Part shown: positions 1 through 7,368 of the stretch, one piece after another
Numbering within the stretch: position 1 is the first letter of the stretch
Layout of the letters: every line of letters begins with the position of its first letter
IMG/VR virus record: IMGVR_UViG_3300009703_000131
Coordinates: 1-21,430 of that record
Length of the DNA stretch: 21,430 bases
Reading direction: 5' to 3' (one strand)
DNA from: a virus
Program-made: the position numbers and the translations under genes
Notes under the pieces: model-generated
What the model was told of the DNA's origin: nothing
What the model saw: only the letters and a program-made list of their open reading frames with translations
The model's database searches: none

Positions 1-263
1 GAAATAACAAGATGTGATGCATCAGAAGCGCCTGTATTAGTGCTAATTGATGAAATAGTATATTCCGTGGACGCGCTTCCTGTAACAAAGAAGGTGTCAC
101 CAGCAGCCCAGTTAGCATGACCATTACCATCAAGGTCGGTCAGCTCAAACGATGAAAGAGCTATTGTTGTTGCGGTACCAGCATGGTTACCGGAAAAACC
201 AGCTGTGGAGGTGTCAGAGGCACCTACGAGATTATCATTAAAGTTGTTGGTCCATTTTGGCAT
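1..263 (-). CDS. Partial protein of unknown function, possibly a virion protein (5' part only)
   Basis: Reading leftward from ATG at 263-261, the frame stays open for 87 codons and leaves the window at base 1, so only the N-terminus is visible. It starts MPKWTNNFNDN and continues rich in Ser, Thr, Gly, Ala and Asn with few charged residues, a composition common in phage fibre or decoration proteins. I see no catalytic motif or signal peptide. The start is supported by a TAAATA late-promoter element on the minus strand at 272-277, 8 nt upstream, the same layout as other genes here. It follows the 297-725 gene on the same strand. The existence of the gene is fairly certain; the structural role is only a guess from composition. 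Confidence 0.6.
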   Translation of the reverse strand, partial: MPKWTNNFNDNLVGASDTSTAGFSGNHAGTATTIALSSFELTDLDGNGHANWAAGDTFFVTGSASTEYTISSISTNTGASDASHLVI

Positions 264-271
264 ATCACTAA

Positions 272-277
272 TATTTA
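272..277 (-). promoter_or_regulatory. T4-late-like promoter element (TAAATA) for the partial gene at 263
   Basis: Minus strand reads ACTAAATATTAGTG, with the start codon 8 nt after the TAAATA core. It matches the element found before most genes in this window. Confidence 0.55.
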
Positions 278-296
278 GTCTCTAGAGTTCGGTTTT

Positions 297-725
297 TTAA
301 TCGTCATCATTAGAAATTAGATATCCTTTTAAGGATTGTTCCAATGCGCTAAGGTCTTGAGCAATTCTTGTAATCTTCTTAGTCTCACTGCGCGACACGT
401 CGTTAAACATAGTATCACAGTCAGCATCAGCTAATTGTCGTTGGATTGACCCTTCAGTACCATTGAGAAACTCGACAAATTCACCAACTCTACCAACCCA
501 ACTTTCAATTGTACCTCTTTGTGCGGTGTTTTGGTCTTTTCTCCAGCTAACACCTGGATTGTCTTGTACGTCATCGATAGCATCCATTGTGCCTGAGCTA
601 ACATCATCAGATGCTGCATCGATTGGCGCCGGTGCTTCAGGAGCATCACTTACCGCAGGTACATCTAAATCGGTAATTTCCGGCTCCTCTAGTAAAACTC
701 TAAATTGCTTCTCAAAATAGTTCAT
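297..725 (-). CDS. Acidic phage protein of unknown function
   Basis: A 142-residue protein beginning MNYFEKQFRVLLEE. Residues 15-60 are rich in Asp, Ala and Pro and look disordered. Residues 60-142 are more helical, with a WVGRVGEFVEFL segment (about 76-87) and an acidic tail ending NDDD. I do not recognise the family. Small acidic proteins of this type in T4-like phages are often core, scaffold or minor virion components, but that is inference. A strong late-promoter element lies 9 nt upstream of the ATG, and 55 bp separate it from the divergent gene at 781. Two other reading frames across this interval are shadows without their own promoter. Confidence 0.7.
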   Translation of the reverse strand: MNYFEKQFRVLLEEPEITDLDVPAVSDAPEAPAPIDAASDDVSSGTMDAIDDVQDNPGVSWRKDQNTAQRGTIESWVGRVGEFVEFLNGTEGSIQRQLADADCDTMFNDVSRSETKKITRIAQDLSALEQSLKGYLISNDDD

Positions 726-734
726 AGATGTAAT

Positions 735-740
735 TATTTA
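735..740 (-). promoter_or_regulatory. T4-late-like promoter for the 297-725 gene
   Basis: Minus strand ACAATAAATAATTACATCT then ATG; the core is 9 nt from the start codon. Its AATAAATAATTAC string is also found before the tail sheath gene, which makes a shared promoter convincing. Confidence 0.7.
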
Positions 741-765
741 TTGTAGTTGAACAGCTTTTCAGCAA

Positions 766-771
766 TAAATA
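766..771 (+). promoter_or_regulatory. T4-late-like promoter for the 781 gene
   Basis: Plus strand GCAATAAATACTTGTAAGC then ATG at 781, with 9 nt between core and start codon and no Shine-Dalgarno. It is divergent from the minus-strand promoter at 735-740. Confidence 0.65.
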
Positions 772-780
772 CTTGTAAGC

Positions 781-1185
781 ATGCCAGAAAAGAAAAATAA
801 ATTAGTTCTCGAAGATTTGACAGCATTTCAAGATAAATGGGCTTCTGGTATGTCAGGTCGCGCAGTTGGGCCTCGCCAATTAACGTTGTTAGATTTATTA
901 GGTCGGTCTGATAAAGATCACCAGCACCCTAACAATGTACAAGTTCAAGGTCCAGACATATATGGATCTCAATTAATGGAAGAACTCTTAGGAGACCTCT
1001 TTATACAAGCGCAAAAAGTAAAGGACGCGTTACGTACTGCTCAAAAAAGCCCGGTTATTCAAGACAGACGTTCGGCTCAAGCTCAAATAGCCAAGATTAT
1101 TAAAAAAGCTGGTATTATACAAAAGCTTGTATCGTCAATGGGTACTGATGTTGGTGATTTCAGAGTTGAAAAACCAGAAAAGTAG
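781..1185 (+). CDS. Conserved-looking phage protein of unknown function
   Basis: A 134-residue, charged, mainly helical protein starting MPEKKNKLVLEDL. It has no membrane segment, signal peptide or cysteine motif. The C-terminal half (about 60-120) is basic and helical, with repeated Ala-Gln-Lys segments that could form a coiled coil. I do not recognise it. It heads a plus-strand block of five small genes (781-2621) and has a late-promoter element 9 nt before the ATG. The next gene begins 14 nt after its stop. Late expression suggests a role in particle assembly or lysis, but nothing in the protein confirms this. Confidence 0.65.
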   Translation: MPEKKNKLVLEDLTAFQDKWASGMSGRAVGPRQLTLLDLLGRSDKDHQHPNNVQVQGPDIYGSQLMEELLGDLFIQAQKVKDALRTAQKSPVIQDRRSAQAQIAKIIKKAGIIQKLVSSMGTDVGDFRVEKPEK

Positions 1186-1192
1186 TATAATA
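1186..1192 (+). promoter_or_regulatory. Possible variant late promoter before the GTG start at 1200
   Basis: The TATAATA string lies 7 nt before the GTG, directly after the TAG stop of the preceding gene. It resembles the TATAAATA/TAAATA element but is not an exact match. Confidence 0.35.
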
Positions 1193-1199
1193 TTATAGA

Positions 1200-1595
1200 G
1201 TGATAGACATTATCCGGTCAGTAGTTATTACTTGTATTGTCAGCGCCGCTGTTTCGTGGTTTCTAACAAACTTTAACATTTATTTTTGGAGCGGCTTCGC
1301 GTTTATTACCGTGCTTCAGTTTATAGGTTGGTTCGCATTCTCCTATTACACCAAAAGCCAAGTAGAGACAGCCGCATTAGAGTTTCAACAATCGTTGGTT
1401 TCCGAAATATCTAAGAACGAAATTATGTTACCATGCACATTTTGTGATCATCCTAATATAGTACCTATAAGCGTAGATCGAGACAATGATTTTGTATGCG
1501 AAGAGTGTGACAAAATAAATTCTGTATATATGGAAATACAAGCAGTAGCACAAACACAACCCGTTGACACAACAAAAGGAATTGAGGTAAAGTAG
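1200..1595 (+). CDS. Membrane protein with C-terminal zinc ribbon
   Basis: A 131-residue protein starting with GTG (first residues MIDIIRSVVI). Two hydrophobic stretches at about residues 5-24 and 27-49 form a likely membrane hairpin. A short helical linker follows (52-72), then a zinc-ribbon-like module: C79-x2-C82 (CTFC) and C100-x2-C103 (CEEC), with 17 residues between the pairs. Thr- and Gln-rich residues end the protein. This predicts a membrane-anchored protein with a cytoplasmic or periplasmic metal-binding domain. The function is unknown. It ends with its TAG immediately before the ATG of the next gene, so it is probably co-translated with 1596-2621. Confidence 0.7.
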   Translation: MIDIIRSVVITCIVSAAVSWFLTNFNIYFWSGFAFITVLQFIGWFAFSYYTKSQVETAALEFQQSLVSEISKNEIMLPCTFCDHPNIVPISVDRDNDFVCEECDKINSVYMEIQAVAQTQPVDTTKGIEVK

Positions 1596-2048
1596 ATGGA
1601 TAATCTTTGGGATACATTTGATACCAAATCCGCCAGTGGAGTACAACCCGTTGGGAAACTACCACCAAGTACAACCTACAAAGAGTTAGCTAATCAAATT
1701 GTAGCAATGTACAAACATCACAATGTTGAAGATTATCAGCAGTATAAAAAGGGTAAGACACTAACGCTAACGGAGGATCTGGATTATACTATCTATCTTA
1801 CACATACAATACGGTTAATTATGCAGTGCGTTCGCGAGGAGATGCAAAAAGAAGATGATATTGAAAAGCGACAAGAGCAGCTTATAAAAATTTCGGCAAT
1901 GGAAAAGGCTTTTCTGTCACTTTCAGATTTATTGAAATCATATGATTTTAAGCTTGACAAAAAATCGGTAGCTATTATACTTCATGGGTACTTAGACGAT
2001 AGTTTAAGGAACATTTTTAGAGAATATGAAAGCAATAAACGCACTTAA
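1596..2048 (+). CDS. Helical phage protein of unknown function
   Basis: A 150-residue protein starting MDNLWDTFDTK. After a Ser/Pro/Thr-rich segment (about 12-27) it is almost wholly helical and charged, with a coiled-coil-like stretch near 80-112 rich in Glu, Lys and Gln. No catalytic or membrane motif is visible. The start directly follows the stop of the upstream gene and has GAGG about 9 nt before the ATG, so normal ribosome binding is plausible here, unlike at the promoter-proximal genes. Its 3' end overlaps the next gene by 23 nt. The layout suggests a co-expressed set; the role is unknown. Confidence 0.65.
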   Translation: MDNLWDTFDTKSASGVQPVGKLPPSTTYKELANQIVAMYKHHNVEDYQQYKKGKTLTLTEDLDYTIYLTHTIRLIMQCVREEMQKEDDIEKRQEQLIKISAMEKAFLSLSDLLKSYDFKLDKKSVAIILHGYLDDSLRNIFREYESNKRT

Positions 2049-2292
2049 TATTGATGTTAACGAAAAGGTTAACGTAAACGATACCGAAGATATGACTTTA
2101 TACGAGTTCGCGCGCTGGACGTCGCTACTTCGAGGGATTGAGCTAATCGAAGGTAAGGCCCGTCAGTTAAAAATTAATTTAGAAGATGATAAGACGTGGA
2201 TTAAGCCGTTAGCGCTTCAAAAATATATTGACGAAGAGACTCCAAGTGTAGTTGCTGAAGTAAAAGTGTTAATTGACAACGAAGAAGAATAA
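2026..2292 (+). CDS. Small acidic phage protein of unknown function
   Basis: An 88-residue protein starting MKAINALNIDVNE and ending DNEEE. It is acidic and soluble, with a likely helical centre (about 25-50). It overlaps the upstream gene by 23 nt in another frame and shares the TAATG stop/start junction with the next gene at 2290-2294, a layout typical of translational coupling. I do not recognise the family. Confidence 0.6.
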   Translation: MKAINALNIDVNEKVNVNDTEDMTLYEFARWTSLLRGIELIEGKARQLKINLEDDKTWIKPLALQKYIDEETPSVVAEVKVLIDNEEE

Positions 2293-2621
2293 TGCATTAC
2301 ATTATTGGCACAGAAATTTTGATCCCAGAGCAACGTGCAATGGGAAACTCAGGTATTCAACCGGTAAACTCAACTCAAGTACAAAAAAGGAATAAAGGTA
2401 TTGGCCCATTCCAACCAGGCGTTCATTATCGGCTGTATAATATTCGTGTAAACCGTGATACAAACAAATTACAGTATACATTCGAGTGTAGCCATGGTGA
2501 GCCGTTGATCGTACCATTCGAAAGTGTTGAAGAGGCTGAGAAATATATTTCAGCAGCACGAGGTGAATCGTTACCTAGGAAAGATCAGGTATCTATTAAT
2601 AACGATACACGTATGATTTAA
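2292..2621 (+). CDS. Phage protein of unknown function
   Basis: A 109-residue protein starting MHYIIGTEILIPEQ. Residues 35-85 have a beta-rich pattern (HYRLYNIRVNRDTNKLQYTF, then a CSHGEPLIVPF segment) followed by a helix, which suggests a small alpha/beta domain. One Cys-x-His pair is present but no full metal site. The start overlaps the previous stop (TAATG), and the stop overlaps by 4 nt the stop of the convergent neck gene on the other strand. There is therefore no room for a terminator between the convergent units. The function is unknown. Confidence 0.65.
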   Translation: MHYIIGTEILIPEQRAMGNSGIQPVNSTQVQKRNKGIGPFQPGVHYRLYNIRVNRDTNKLQYTFECSHGEPLIVPFESVEEAEKYISAARGESLPRKDQVSINNDTRMI

Positions 2622-3340
2622 TAATAGTCGCCGTATACGTCGTCGCCATCATTAACATCTGTATAATCGAATGTTTTCTTAGCTTCTGTGTCGATATCAT
2701 CAACAATCTTTTTAGTTTCTGTTTGAGGATTAGTGTATCCTGAAAGCCTTCCAGAGAAGCTGTTGTCATATACTTGATCAGAAACTTTTTCAGCAGTTAA
2801 TCCTGGCTCGAATGTGTAGTCTAAACGTTTAGCTTTAACTTGCCAAACGTAATGACCGGCTAATGGGTTAATTGCATCAACTTGTTGATCTAAACGTTCA
2901 GTAATTTCAAATGACTTACCGCCTCTGTCTCCAGGCCTGTCGTCGCCGTATTCAGTTAGTGTAAATATGTCGCCTGACTTAGGTTCTGTAACTTGTTCTC
3001 CTGCAACTGATAAAGAACTCATAGTTGTCGAGAATGTAGATATGGATAACCACCCAGTTATATCATCATCCCCTTGTAATCCAAACTTAGACAGTAAAAT
3101 TGAACCTTCATTCAATGTAAGTAGCATAACCGTTTTAATAGCGTTGTGATAACTACCAGTTGGGTGCTCACCGTATACCATATCATGACCTGAAGTAGAG
3201 TAATTATATACAAAGTATTCAACTTCTTGACCGTATAGGTTTATCTGCTCTTTATAATAACCGTCAAAGTTAGACCGTTCATTAGAGTTATTGCCTTTAT
3301 CGGTAAACCTAAACGTTTCATTTGTATAGTACGGTTTCAT
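2618..3340 (-). CDS. gp14: Neck protein, T4 gp14-like head-tail connector component
   Basis: A 240-residue protein. T4 gp14-type neck proteins help to seal the portal vertex and join head to tail. Features recalling that family are, in order: LYGQEVEYF (35-43), where gp14 proteins have an IYGxDVxY motif; a YGEHPTGSY segment near 57-65, like their GEDP-type motif; LLSKFGLQ near 83-90, like their LFSKFGLE; a PKSGDIFTL segment near 119-127 and a following FEIT strand; and a YVWQVKAKRLDYTFEPGL strand pair near 164-181. The C-terminus is acidic and ends in tyrosines. The length is near the usual size of gp14 (about 250). The start overlaps the upstream nucleotidyltransferase stop (TAATG), so the two genes are co-expressed. 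The assignment rests on remembered family patterns, not on a search. Confidence 0.6.
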   Translation of the reverse strand: MKPYYTNETFRFTDKGNNSNERSNFDGYYKEQINLYGQEVEYFVYNYSTSGHDMVYGEHPTGSYHNAIKTVMLLTLNEGSILLSKFGLQGDDDITGWLSISTFSTTMSSLSVAGEQVTEPKSGDIFTLTEYGDDRPGDRGGKSFEITERLDQQVDAINPLAGHYVWQVKAKRLDYTFEPGLTAEKVSDQVYDNSFSGRLSGYTNPQTETKKIVDDIDTEAKKTFDYTDVNDGDDVYGDYY

Positions 3341-4479
3341 TATTTTTCTAGGCAGTATGCTTTATTTTGAGGGTCAAAGTATAACATAATACCACTTGTA
3401 CCGAGAAATTTAGGGTTATGTTTTAACAGACCAGTGTTAATTTCATTTTTGTCCATACTATATTTTGGTATAATATAGTTTAGATCAGCTTGGGACAAAA
3501 TAACCTTTCCAGCTGGTTTTTCGCGCAATGTTTCTATCTTGTGATTAAGGGACGCGTCAACTTTATGCATGTCAGGTACAAAATTTTGATGTAATCGACC
3601 GCCGCCTGTGCCCCATTTTTGCTGTCTTTTACCTCTCTCTTGCTTCTCACCAGCGCCCATAAATTTTTGTACACTTTTAGGTAACGCATACACATCCTTA
3701 AATGGTTTGAGATCTTCTTCTACCGGTTCATCATTAACATTTTCAGAATATATCTTATCATACGCTTGAGTTATAGAGTTAATTAGCATTCCCATTGCAC
3801 CGGTATTTCTAAGCTCTTTGAACGCTAAGTTCTCTACCGAAAATTCACCTTCATTTTCAAGACCGCTTTGCCTCATTCGTTTTATTTTCTTTTTTAACAA
3901 ATTACCTTTATTGTAGTACTGTTCAGCTTCTTCAGGCGTAATGTCTCCAGAGATTCTTTCATGTAATTTTTTAATTGTACTAATTATAGTTTTAGATTTC
4001 TTTATAACATCACGCTCGTCTATTTCCGGTGGCGACCAAGTCGGTTGTTTTATCCATTTATCATTTAACACTGAATATAACCCCGACGCTATATGCGGTT
4101 CATCTGTATCTTGAAAATACACCTCAACTTCATGACCCTTTATGACTATATTGTGCCGTAAATTCCACATAAACCGCTTACCGTCTAAAGCTTGCTTTAC
4201 TAGATCTTCATCATCATTGAGCTTATTAAATTTAAGAAGTATATGCAGATCGATATCCGAATATTTGGTGTAGTTATAGTTGGCTAACGACCCTGTAAGT
4301 TGAATATCATCAATAACACTAGATGTAACATCAGTTTCAGCAATAAAATCGTTTACTATTTTTAATAGTTTTGATCTTATGCCGGAATTAAACGATGATT
4401 CGTTATCCCATAGACCGGGATGTAGATCCTTCTGGTAATAGGTATTCTCAACGTATGGATATAACTGATCGAACAGCAT
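3340..4479 (-). CDS. Nucleotidyltransferase-fold protein
   Basis: A 379-residue protein. Residues 62-78 carry the polymerase-beta/minimal nucleotidyltransferase signature: G63-S64 followed by D75-x-D77 (TGSLANYNYTKYSDIDLH). A third acidic strand, GHEVEVYF near 115-122, supplies the expected last carboxylate. Such enzymes transfer NMP groups to nucleic acids, proteins or small molecules. Residues 160-215 are helical and basic. The C-terminal half (about 250-379) has no family I recognise and includes a Gly/Arg/Gln-rich basic stretch near 275-298. The active-site residues are intact, so activity is plausible; the target is unknown. The late promoter sits 9 nt upstream, and the gene is followed without a gap by the gp14-like neck gene, which implies late expression and perhaps a role in virion assembly. 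Confidence 0.75.
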   Translation of the reverse strand: MLFDQLYPYVENTYYQKDLHPGLWDNESSFNSGIRSKLLKIVNDFIAETDVTSSVIDDIQLTGSLANYNYTKYSDIDLHILLKFNKLNDDEDLVKQALDGKRFMWNLRHNIVIKGHEVEVYFQDTDEPHIASGLYSVLNDKWIKQPTWSPPEIDERDVIKKSKTIISTIKKLHERISGDITPEEAEQYYNKGNLLKKKIKRMRQSGLENEGEFSVENLAFKELRNTGAMGMLINSITQAYDKIYSENVNDEPVEEDLKPFKDVYALPKSVQKFMGAGEKQERGKRQQKWGTGGGRLHQNFVPDMHKVDASLNHKIETLREKPAGKVILSQADLNYIIPKYSMDKNEINTGLLKHNPKFLGTSGIMLYFDPQNKAYCLEK

Positions 4480-4488
4480 TTCTACTTA

Positions 4489-4494
4489 TATTTA
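4489..4494 (-). promoter_or_regulatory. T4-late-like promoter for the nucleotidyltransferase/neck unit
   Basis: Minus strand CATAAATATAAGTAGAA then ATG; the core is 9 nt from the start. The CATAAATA octamer differs from T4 TATAAATA by one base. It begins right after the T-run of the preceding terminator. Confidence 0.7.
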
Positions 4495-4496
4495 TG

Positions 4497-4527
4497 AAAA
4501 AAATCCCCTGCTACCACGCAGCAGGGG
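4497..4527 (-). terminator. Intrinsic terminator after the small membrane-protein gene
   Basis: The arms CCCCTGCT (4505-4512) and AGCAGGGG (4520-4527) form an 8-bp perfect stem with a 7-nt loop. On the minus strand the stem is followed by A and then seven Ts. It terminates transcription from the 4553-4741 gene just before the next promoter. Confidence 0.85.
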
Positions 4528-4552
4528 GGTGACAATAATGTTTTATAAAAGA

Positions 4553-4741
4553 TTATTTGTCTTTAGCCTTACCAACATTTAATGCAAGCATGTCAACGAC
4601 ACCGTAAACTTTCTTTACAATGCCATCATCCTTAGGAGTCGGTGTGAGCGCAGCAATTGCTGATGCAACCGAAACAATACCTGTTAAAATAGCGACAAGG
4701 TCACTCTTGTGGGCGAGAACCCAATTTAATATATCTGCCAT
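4553..4741 (-). CDS. Small single-span membrane protein, possible holin
   Basis: A 62-residue protein starting MADILNWVLAHKSD. One hydrophobic segment (about 14-33, rich in Ala, Val and Ile) is followed by Pro-Thr-Pro-Lys-Asp and a basic amphipathic tail ending KAKDK. The size and topology would suit a single-span holin or another small phage membrane protein, but there is no diagnostic motif and no endolysin is visible in the window. It has its own late promoter 8 nt upstream and its own strong terminator 26 bp downstream, so it is an independent single-gene unit, suggesting that its dose or timing is set separately. Confidence 0.6.
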   Translation of the reverse strand: MADILNWVLAHKSDLVAILTGIVSVASAIAALTPTPKDDGIVKKVYGVVDMLALNVGKAKDK

Positions 4742-4749
4742 AGCATAAT

Positions 4750-4755
4750 TATTTA
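4750..4755 (-). promoter_or_regulatory. T4-late-like promoter for the small membrane-protein gene
   Basis: Minus strand GACTAAATAATTATGCT then ATG, spacing 8 nt. The first three bases of the core are the TAA stop codon of the lysine-dehydrogenase-like gene (4753-4755). Confidence 0.65.
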
Positions 4756-5838
4756 GTCTTTTAAGAGACTATTTAATATATTATTGAAGTCTGTATATGG
4801 CACATCAGAATACCCAAGAGCCATTGGTAATTTAATGTCACCGCCCCTGTTTTGCTTAATTCTCTTATCGAATACCTTCGTTCCCATAAGAGATCCTACT
4901 GTACTTATGGAAAACGCTGTAGCTTTTTGCATCGCAGAAAATTTATCACAGCTACGTACGATTTTTTCGTAAGTTCTAGTAGTATCCCCCGCAGTAACGT
5001 CTGATCTTAATATAACTAGGTCAGAATCGTTCTTGTCCCCGGAGCAACCGGTTTCGAAAACCTTTTTCATAGTGTCAGAATCTAATTTACAATCGTTATG
5101 TAGAAATTTAACAATGTCAATGTGACCTGGATATCTAAATGTCTTATAAGAACAGTTTTTAACGCCACGATTCTTCATACTCATTAATGTATGCGACACT
5201 CCACCTGATGTATAAAAGGCTTCCAGTTCACCTAACCCTGTATTTACATTTACAAGGCCTGACATACCCTTAACAGTAACTAATTTACCACCTCTTAGTA
5301 CCAAACAATCATCAACATATTCATTGATCAATCCATCTATTGACCATGTTACCATATAATTCATTACATTACGTTTTACTACAGGTAACCCACCGACGTA
5401 CATGTTAATGTTATCTATATTAGATAGCCCACACGCTAAATGTTCCGTAACAATGTTAATCCATCCAGGAGCAAGGCCTAGATCTGTAAATACCGGTGCT
5501 GTTGCCTTCTCTTTTGCAAATTGATTAATTTCTTCAGATACATCAACTCGCCCACCAAGGTCGCAGTACCGTATATTGTTTGTTATACAATATTTGGCAA
5601 CAGGTAGCAATTGATGATAAGGTAAACTGCATACAACGATATCTGGGTCTGTGTCTCGAAGCAATTTCTTAAACGACTTGTCGGATTTCAAATGTACAAA
5701 CGTATAGTCTTTAACAAGACCCTTAAGTTTGTATTCTGCAGGAACTACATCGGCACATATAAGTTTATATCCAAGTTTATTCATTGCATATGCAATGCAT
5801 TGACCCATCCTACCTAATCCAAATACGACAGCTTTCAT
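4753..5838 (-). CDS. Lysine 6-dehydrogenase-like enzyme (saccharopine dehydrogenase family)
   Basis: A 361-residue NAD(P)-dependent oxidoreductase. A Rossmann GxGxxG (G7-L-G9-R-M-G12) is followed by D30 at the end of strand 2, which favours NAD. Family landmarks follow: CDLGG (92-96), DLGLAPGWIN (119-128), YVGGLPV (147-153), LEAFYTSGG (205-213) and YKTFRYPGH (231-239). They fit lysine 6-dehydrogenase, which oxidises the epsilon-amino group of lysine to allysine (2-aminoadipate semialdehyde, cyclising to piperideine-6-carboxylate), better than the longer saccharopine reductases. Relatives such as carboxynorspermidine dehydrogenase remain possible. I prefer ATG at 5838 over a TTG six bases upstream because it lies 10 nt from a late-promoter core and starts directly at the MKAVVFG strand. 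An aldehyde dehydrogenase that could take the product lies just upstream. Confidence 0.75.
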   Translation of the reverse strand: MKAVVFGLGRMGQCIAYAMNKLGYKLICADVVPAEYKLKGLVKDYTFVHLKSDKSFKKLLRDTDPDIVVCSLPYHQLLPVAKYCITNNIRYCDLGGRVDVSEEINQFAKEKATAPVFTDLGLAPGWINIVTEHLACGLSNIDNINMYVGGLPVVKRNVMNYMVTWSIDGLINEYVDDCLVLRGGKLVTVKGMSGLVNVNTGLGELEAFYTSGGVSHTLMSMKNRGVKNCSYKTFRYPGHIDIVKFLHNDCKLDSDTMKKVFETGCSGDKNDSDLVILRSDVTAGDTTRTYEKIVRSCDKFSAMQKATAFSISTVGSLMGTKVFDKRIKQNRGGDIKLPMALGYSDVPYTDFNNILNSLLKD

Positions 5839-5847
5839 TATCAATTT

Positions 5848-7368
5848 TTATTTAGACATACCTTGAGGAAATGCTATATCTTCTCCATGGTTAACAGTCC
5901 ATGACATTGTATGAGTTACAGCTTGCCAGGTTTTAGCTGCAGACGGAAAGCCATTACCGCTCTTCTTTACTCCTCCAAACGATAAGTGGCTTTCCGCTGC
6001 AATGGATCCTCCATTCCAGTAACACATACCAGTATCGCAGTTATCTCTACAGTAACGTGCAATGCGGTAATTGTTAGTTAGAATGCCAACTGCCAATCCA
6101 TACTCTGTATCATTATAAATTCTTACCCCATCCTCTACAGTATCAAACGGTATTAATGCAACGTGAGGACCAAACACTTCATTTCTAAGATAAGGAGCAT
6201 CACACCCGCGCCATTCAACCTTATATACCGTTGGTGTAACATAATAAGTACCATTTTCGCCAGTATATTCCGGTGATAATAATACTTCAGCTTGAGTGTC
6301 TCTTAATACATGGTCATTATAACTTCGAACTTTTGCAAATCCTTGCTCATTAATAATAGGGCCGTAGTACATATCTTCATTTACTGACCCATCTTTATTA
6401 AACGGATTACCTGTCTTTATTTCTTTAGCTTTTGCAGCGAACTTCTCACAAAACTCATCATATACACTTCGCTGTACAATCATTCTACCAGATGATACAC
6501 AACGCTGACCAGATAACTTAAATGCACTAGCGATAGCTGCATCTACTGCCATATCGATATCAGCATCATCAAAAACAATACAGGCAGATTTACTACCCAT
6601 TTCACAACTAGTTGTTTTATGCCAGCTTTCAGCAGCTACTTTACGAATTAACTGACCTACTTCAGCACTACCGGTAAAGCAAATATGATCCACACCGGCT
6701 CTACAAAGCCAGTCACCTGTTTCACCTTTACCGTGAACAACATTCATAACACCAGCTGGTAAGCCTGCATCATGATAAATCTGCATTGCCAGATGTGTAG
6801 ATAATGGAGCATCTTCCGAAGGTTTAACGACAACTGTATTGCCTTCAACTAACGCCGGTGCTGCGTTCCAAAACATTCCAATAGCTAGCGGGAAATTAAA
6901 CGGAGTAACAATTGCAATAACACCTTTTGGTTTGCGAACCATATATGAATCTTTTTCTGGTAGTTCAGATGATACAATATCACCTGTTGGTGTCCTTCCC
7001 GAACCAAAAGCAAATTGAGCCATGTGTAAAGCTTCGTTTACTTCAGCAATAGATTCGTTATAGTTCTTGCCTGTTTCTTTAGAAATAGCAGTTGCGAGAG
7101 AAACCTTACGCTGTTCAACAAGTGTTGCAACATTATTAAGTATTTCTGCTCGTTCAAGCCTACTCTTTGATTTCCATTCTGTAAAAGCAACTTTTGCACA
7201 ATTAACTGCTACTAATACTTCGTCTTGTGTCGACAACGGAAATGTACCTAACACTTCCCCAGTAGCAGGGTTAATATTGTTGTATTCTTCAGTTGTGAAA
7301 TCCGCTCCCTCAACGCCAATACGGTGATGAATGAATTCTCCGTTTATGTAATTTCCGTAATCTGTCAT
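5848..7368 (-). CDS. NAD(P)-dependent aldehyde dehydrogenase
   Basis: A 506-residue full-length ALDH-superfamily enzyme that oxidises aldehydes to carboxylates. All key residues are present: oxyanion N158 in TPFNFP, cofactor-binding K182 in VVKPSE, GSAEVG at 233-238, general base E256, nucleophile C290 in SGQRCVSSGR, and E397 in NEVFGP. One oddity is CEMGSK at 255-260, where most family members have ELGGK; the catalytic Glu is kept. Next to a lysine 6-dehydrogenase-like gene, the likely substrate is 2-aminoadipate semialdehyde, giving 2-aminoadipate, but the motifs alone do not fix the substrate and succinate- or betaine-type aldehydes are possible. The ATG overlaps the stop of the upstream VOC gene (ATGA), and the next gene starts 9 nt after its stop, so the three are one operon. 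Confidence 0.93.
   Translation of the reverse strand: MTDYGNYINGEFIHHRIGVEGADFTTEEYNNINPATGEVLGTFPLSTQDEVLVAVNCAKVAFTEWKSKSRLERAEILNNVATLVEQRKVSLATAISKETGKNYNESIAEVNEALHMAQFAFGSGRTPTGDIVSSELPEKDSYMVRKPKGVIAIVTPFNFPLAIGMFWNAAPALVEGNTVVVKPSEDAPLSTHLAMQIYHDAGLPAGVMNVVHGKGETGDWLCRAGVDHICFTGSAEVGQLIRKVAAESWHKTTSCEMGSKSACIVFDDADIDMAVDAAIASAFKLSGQRCVSSGRMIVQRSVYDEFCEKFAAKAKEIKTGNPFNKDGSVNEDMYYGPIINEQGFAKVRSYNDHVLRDTQAEVLLSPEYTGENGTYYVTPTVYKVEWRGCDAPYLRNEVFGPHVALIPFDTVEDGVRIYNDTEYGLAVGILTNNYRIARYCRDNCDTGMCYWNGGSIAAESHLSFGGVKKSGNGFPSAAKTWQAVTHTMSWTVNHGEDIAFPQGMSK
5849..5854 (-). promoter_or_regulatory. T4-late-like promoter before the lysine-dehydrogenase-like gene
   Basis: Minus strand TCTAAATAAAAATTGATA then ATG at 5838; the core is 10 nt upstream. 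It lies inside the last codons of the ALDH gene, whose TAA stop overlaps it. It could give the third cassette gene extra late transcription. Confidence 0.5.

Noticed and set aside
5842-5844. TTG start for the lysine-dehydrogenase-like gene
   Set aside because: The ATG six bases downstream places the Rossmann strand at the N-terminus and has better spacing from the promoter core.
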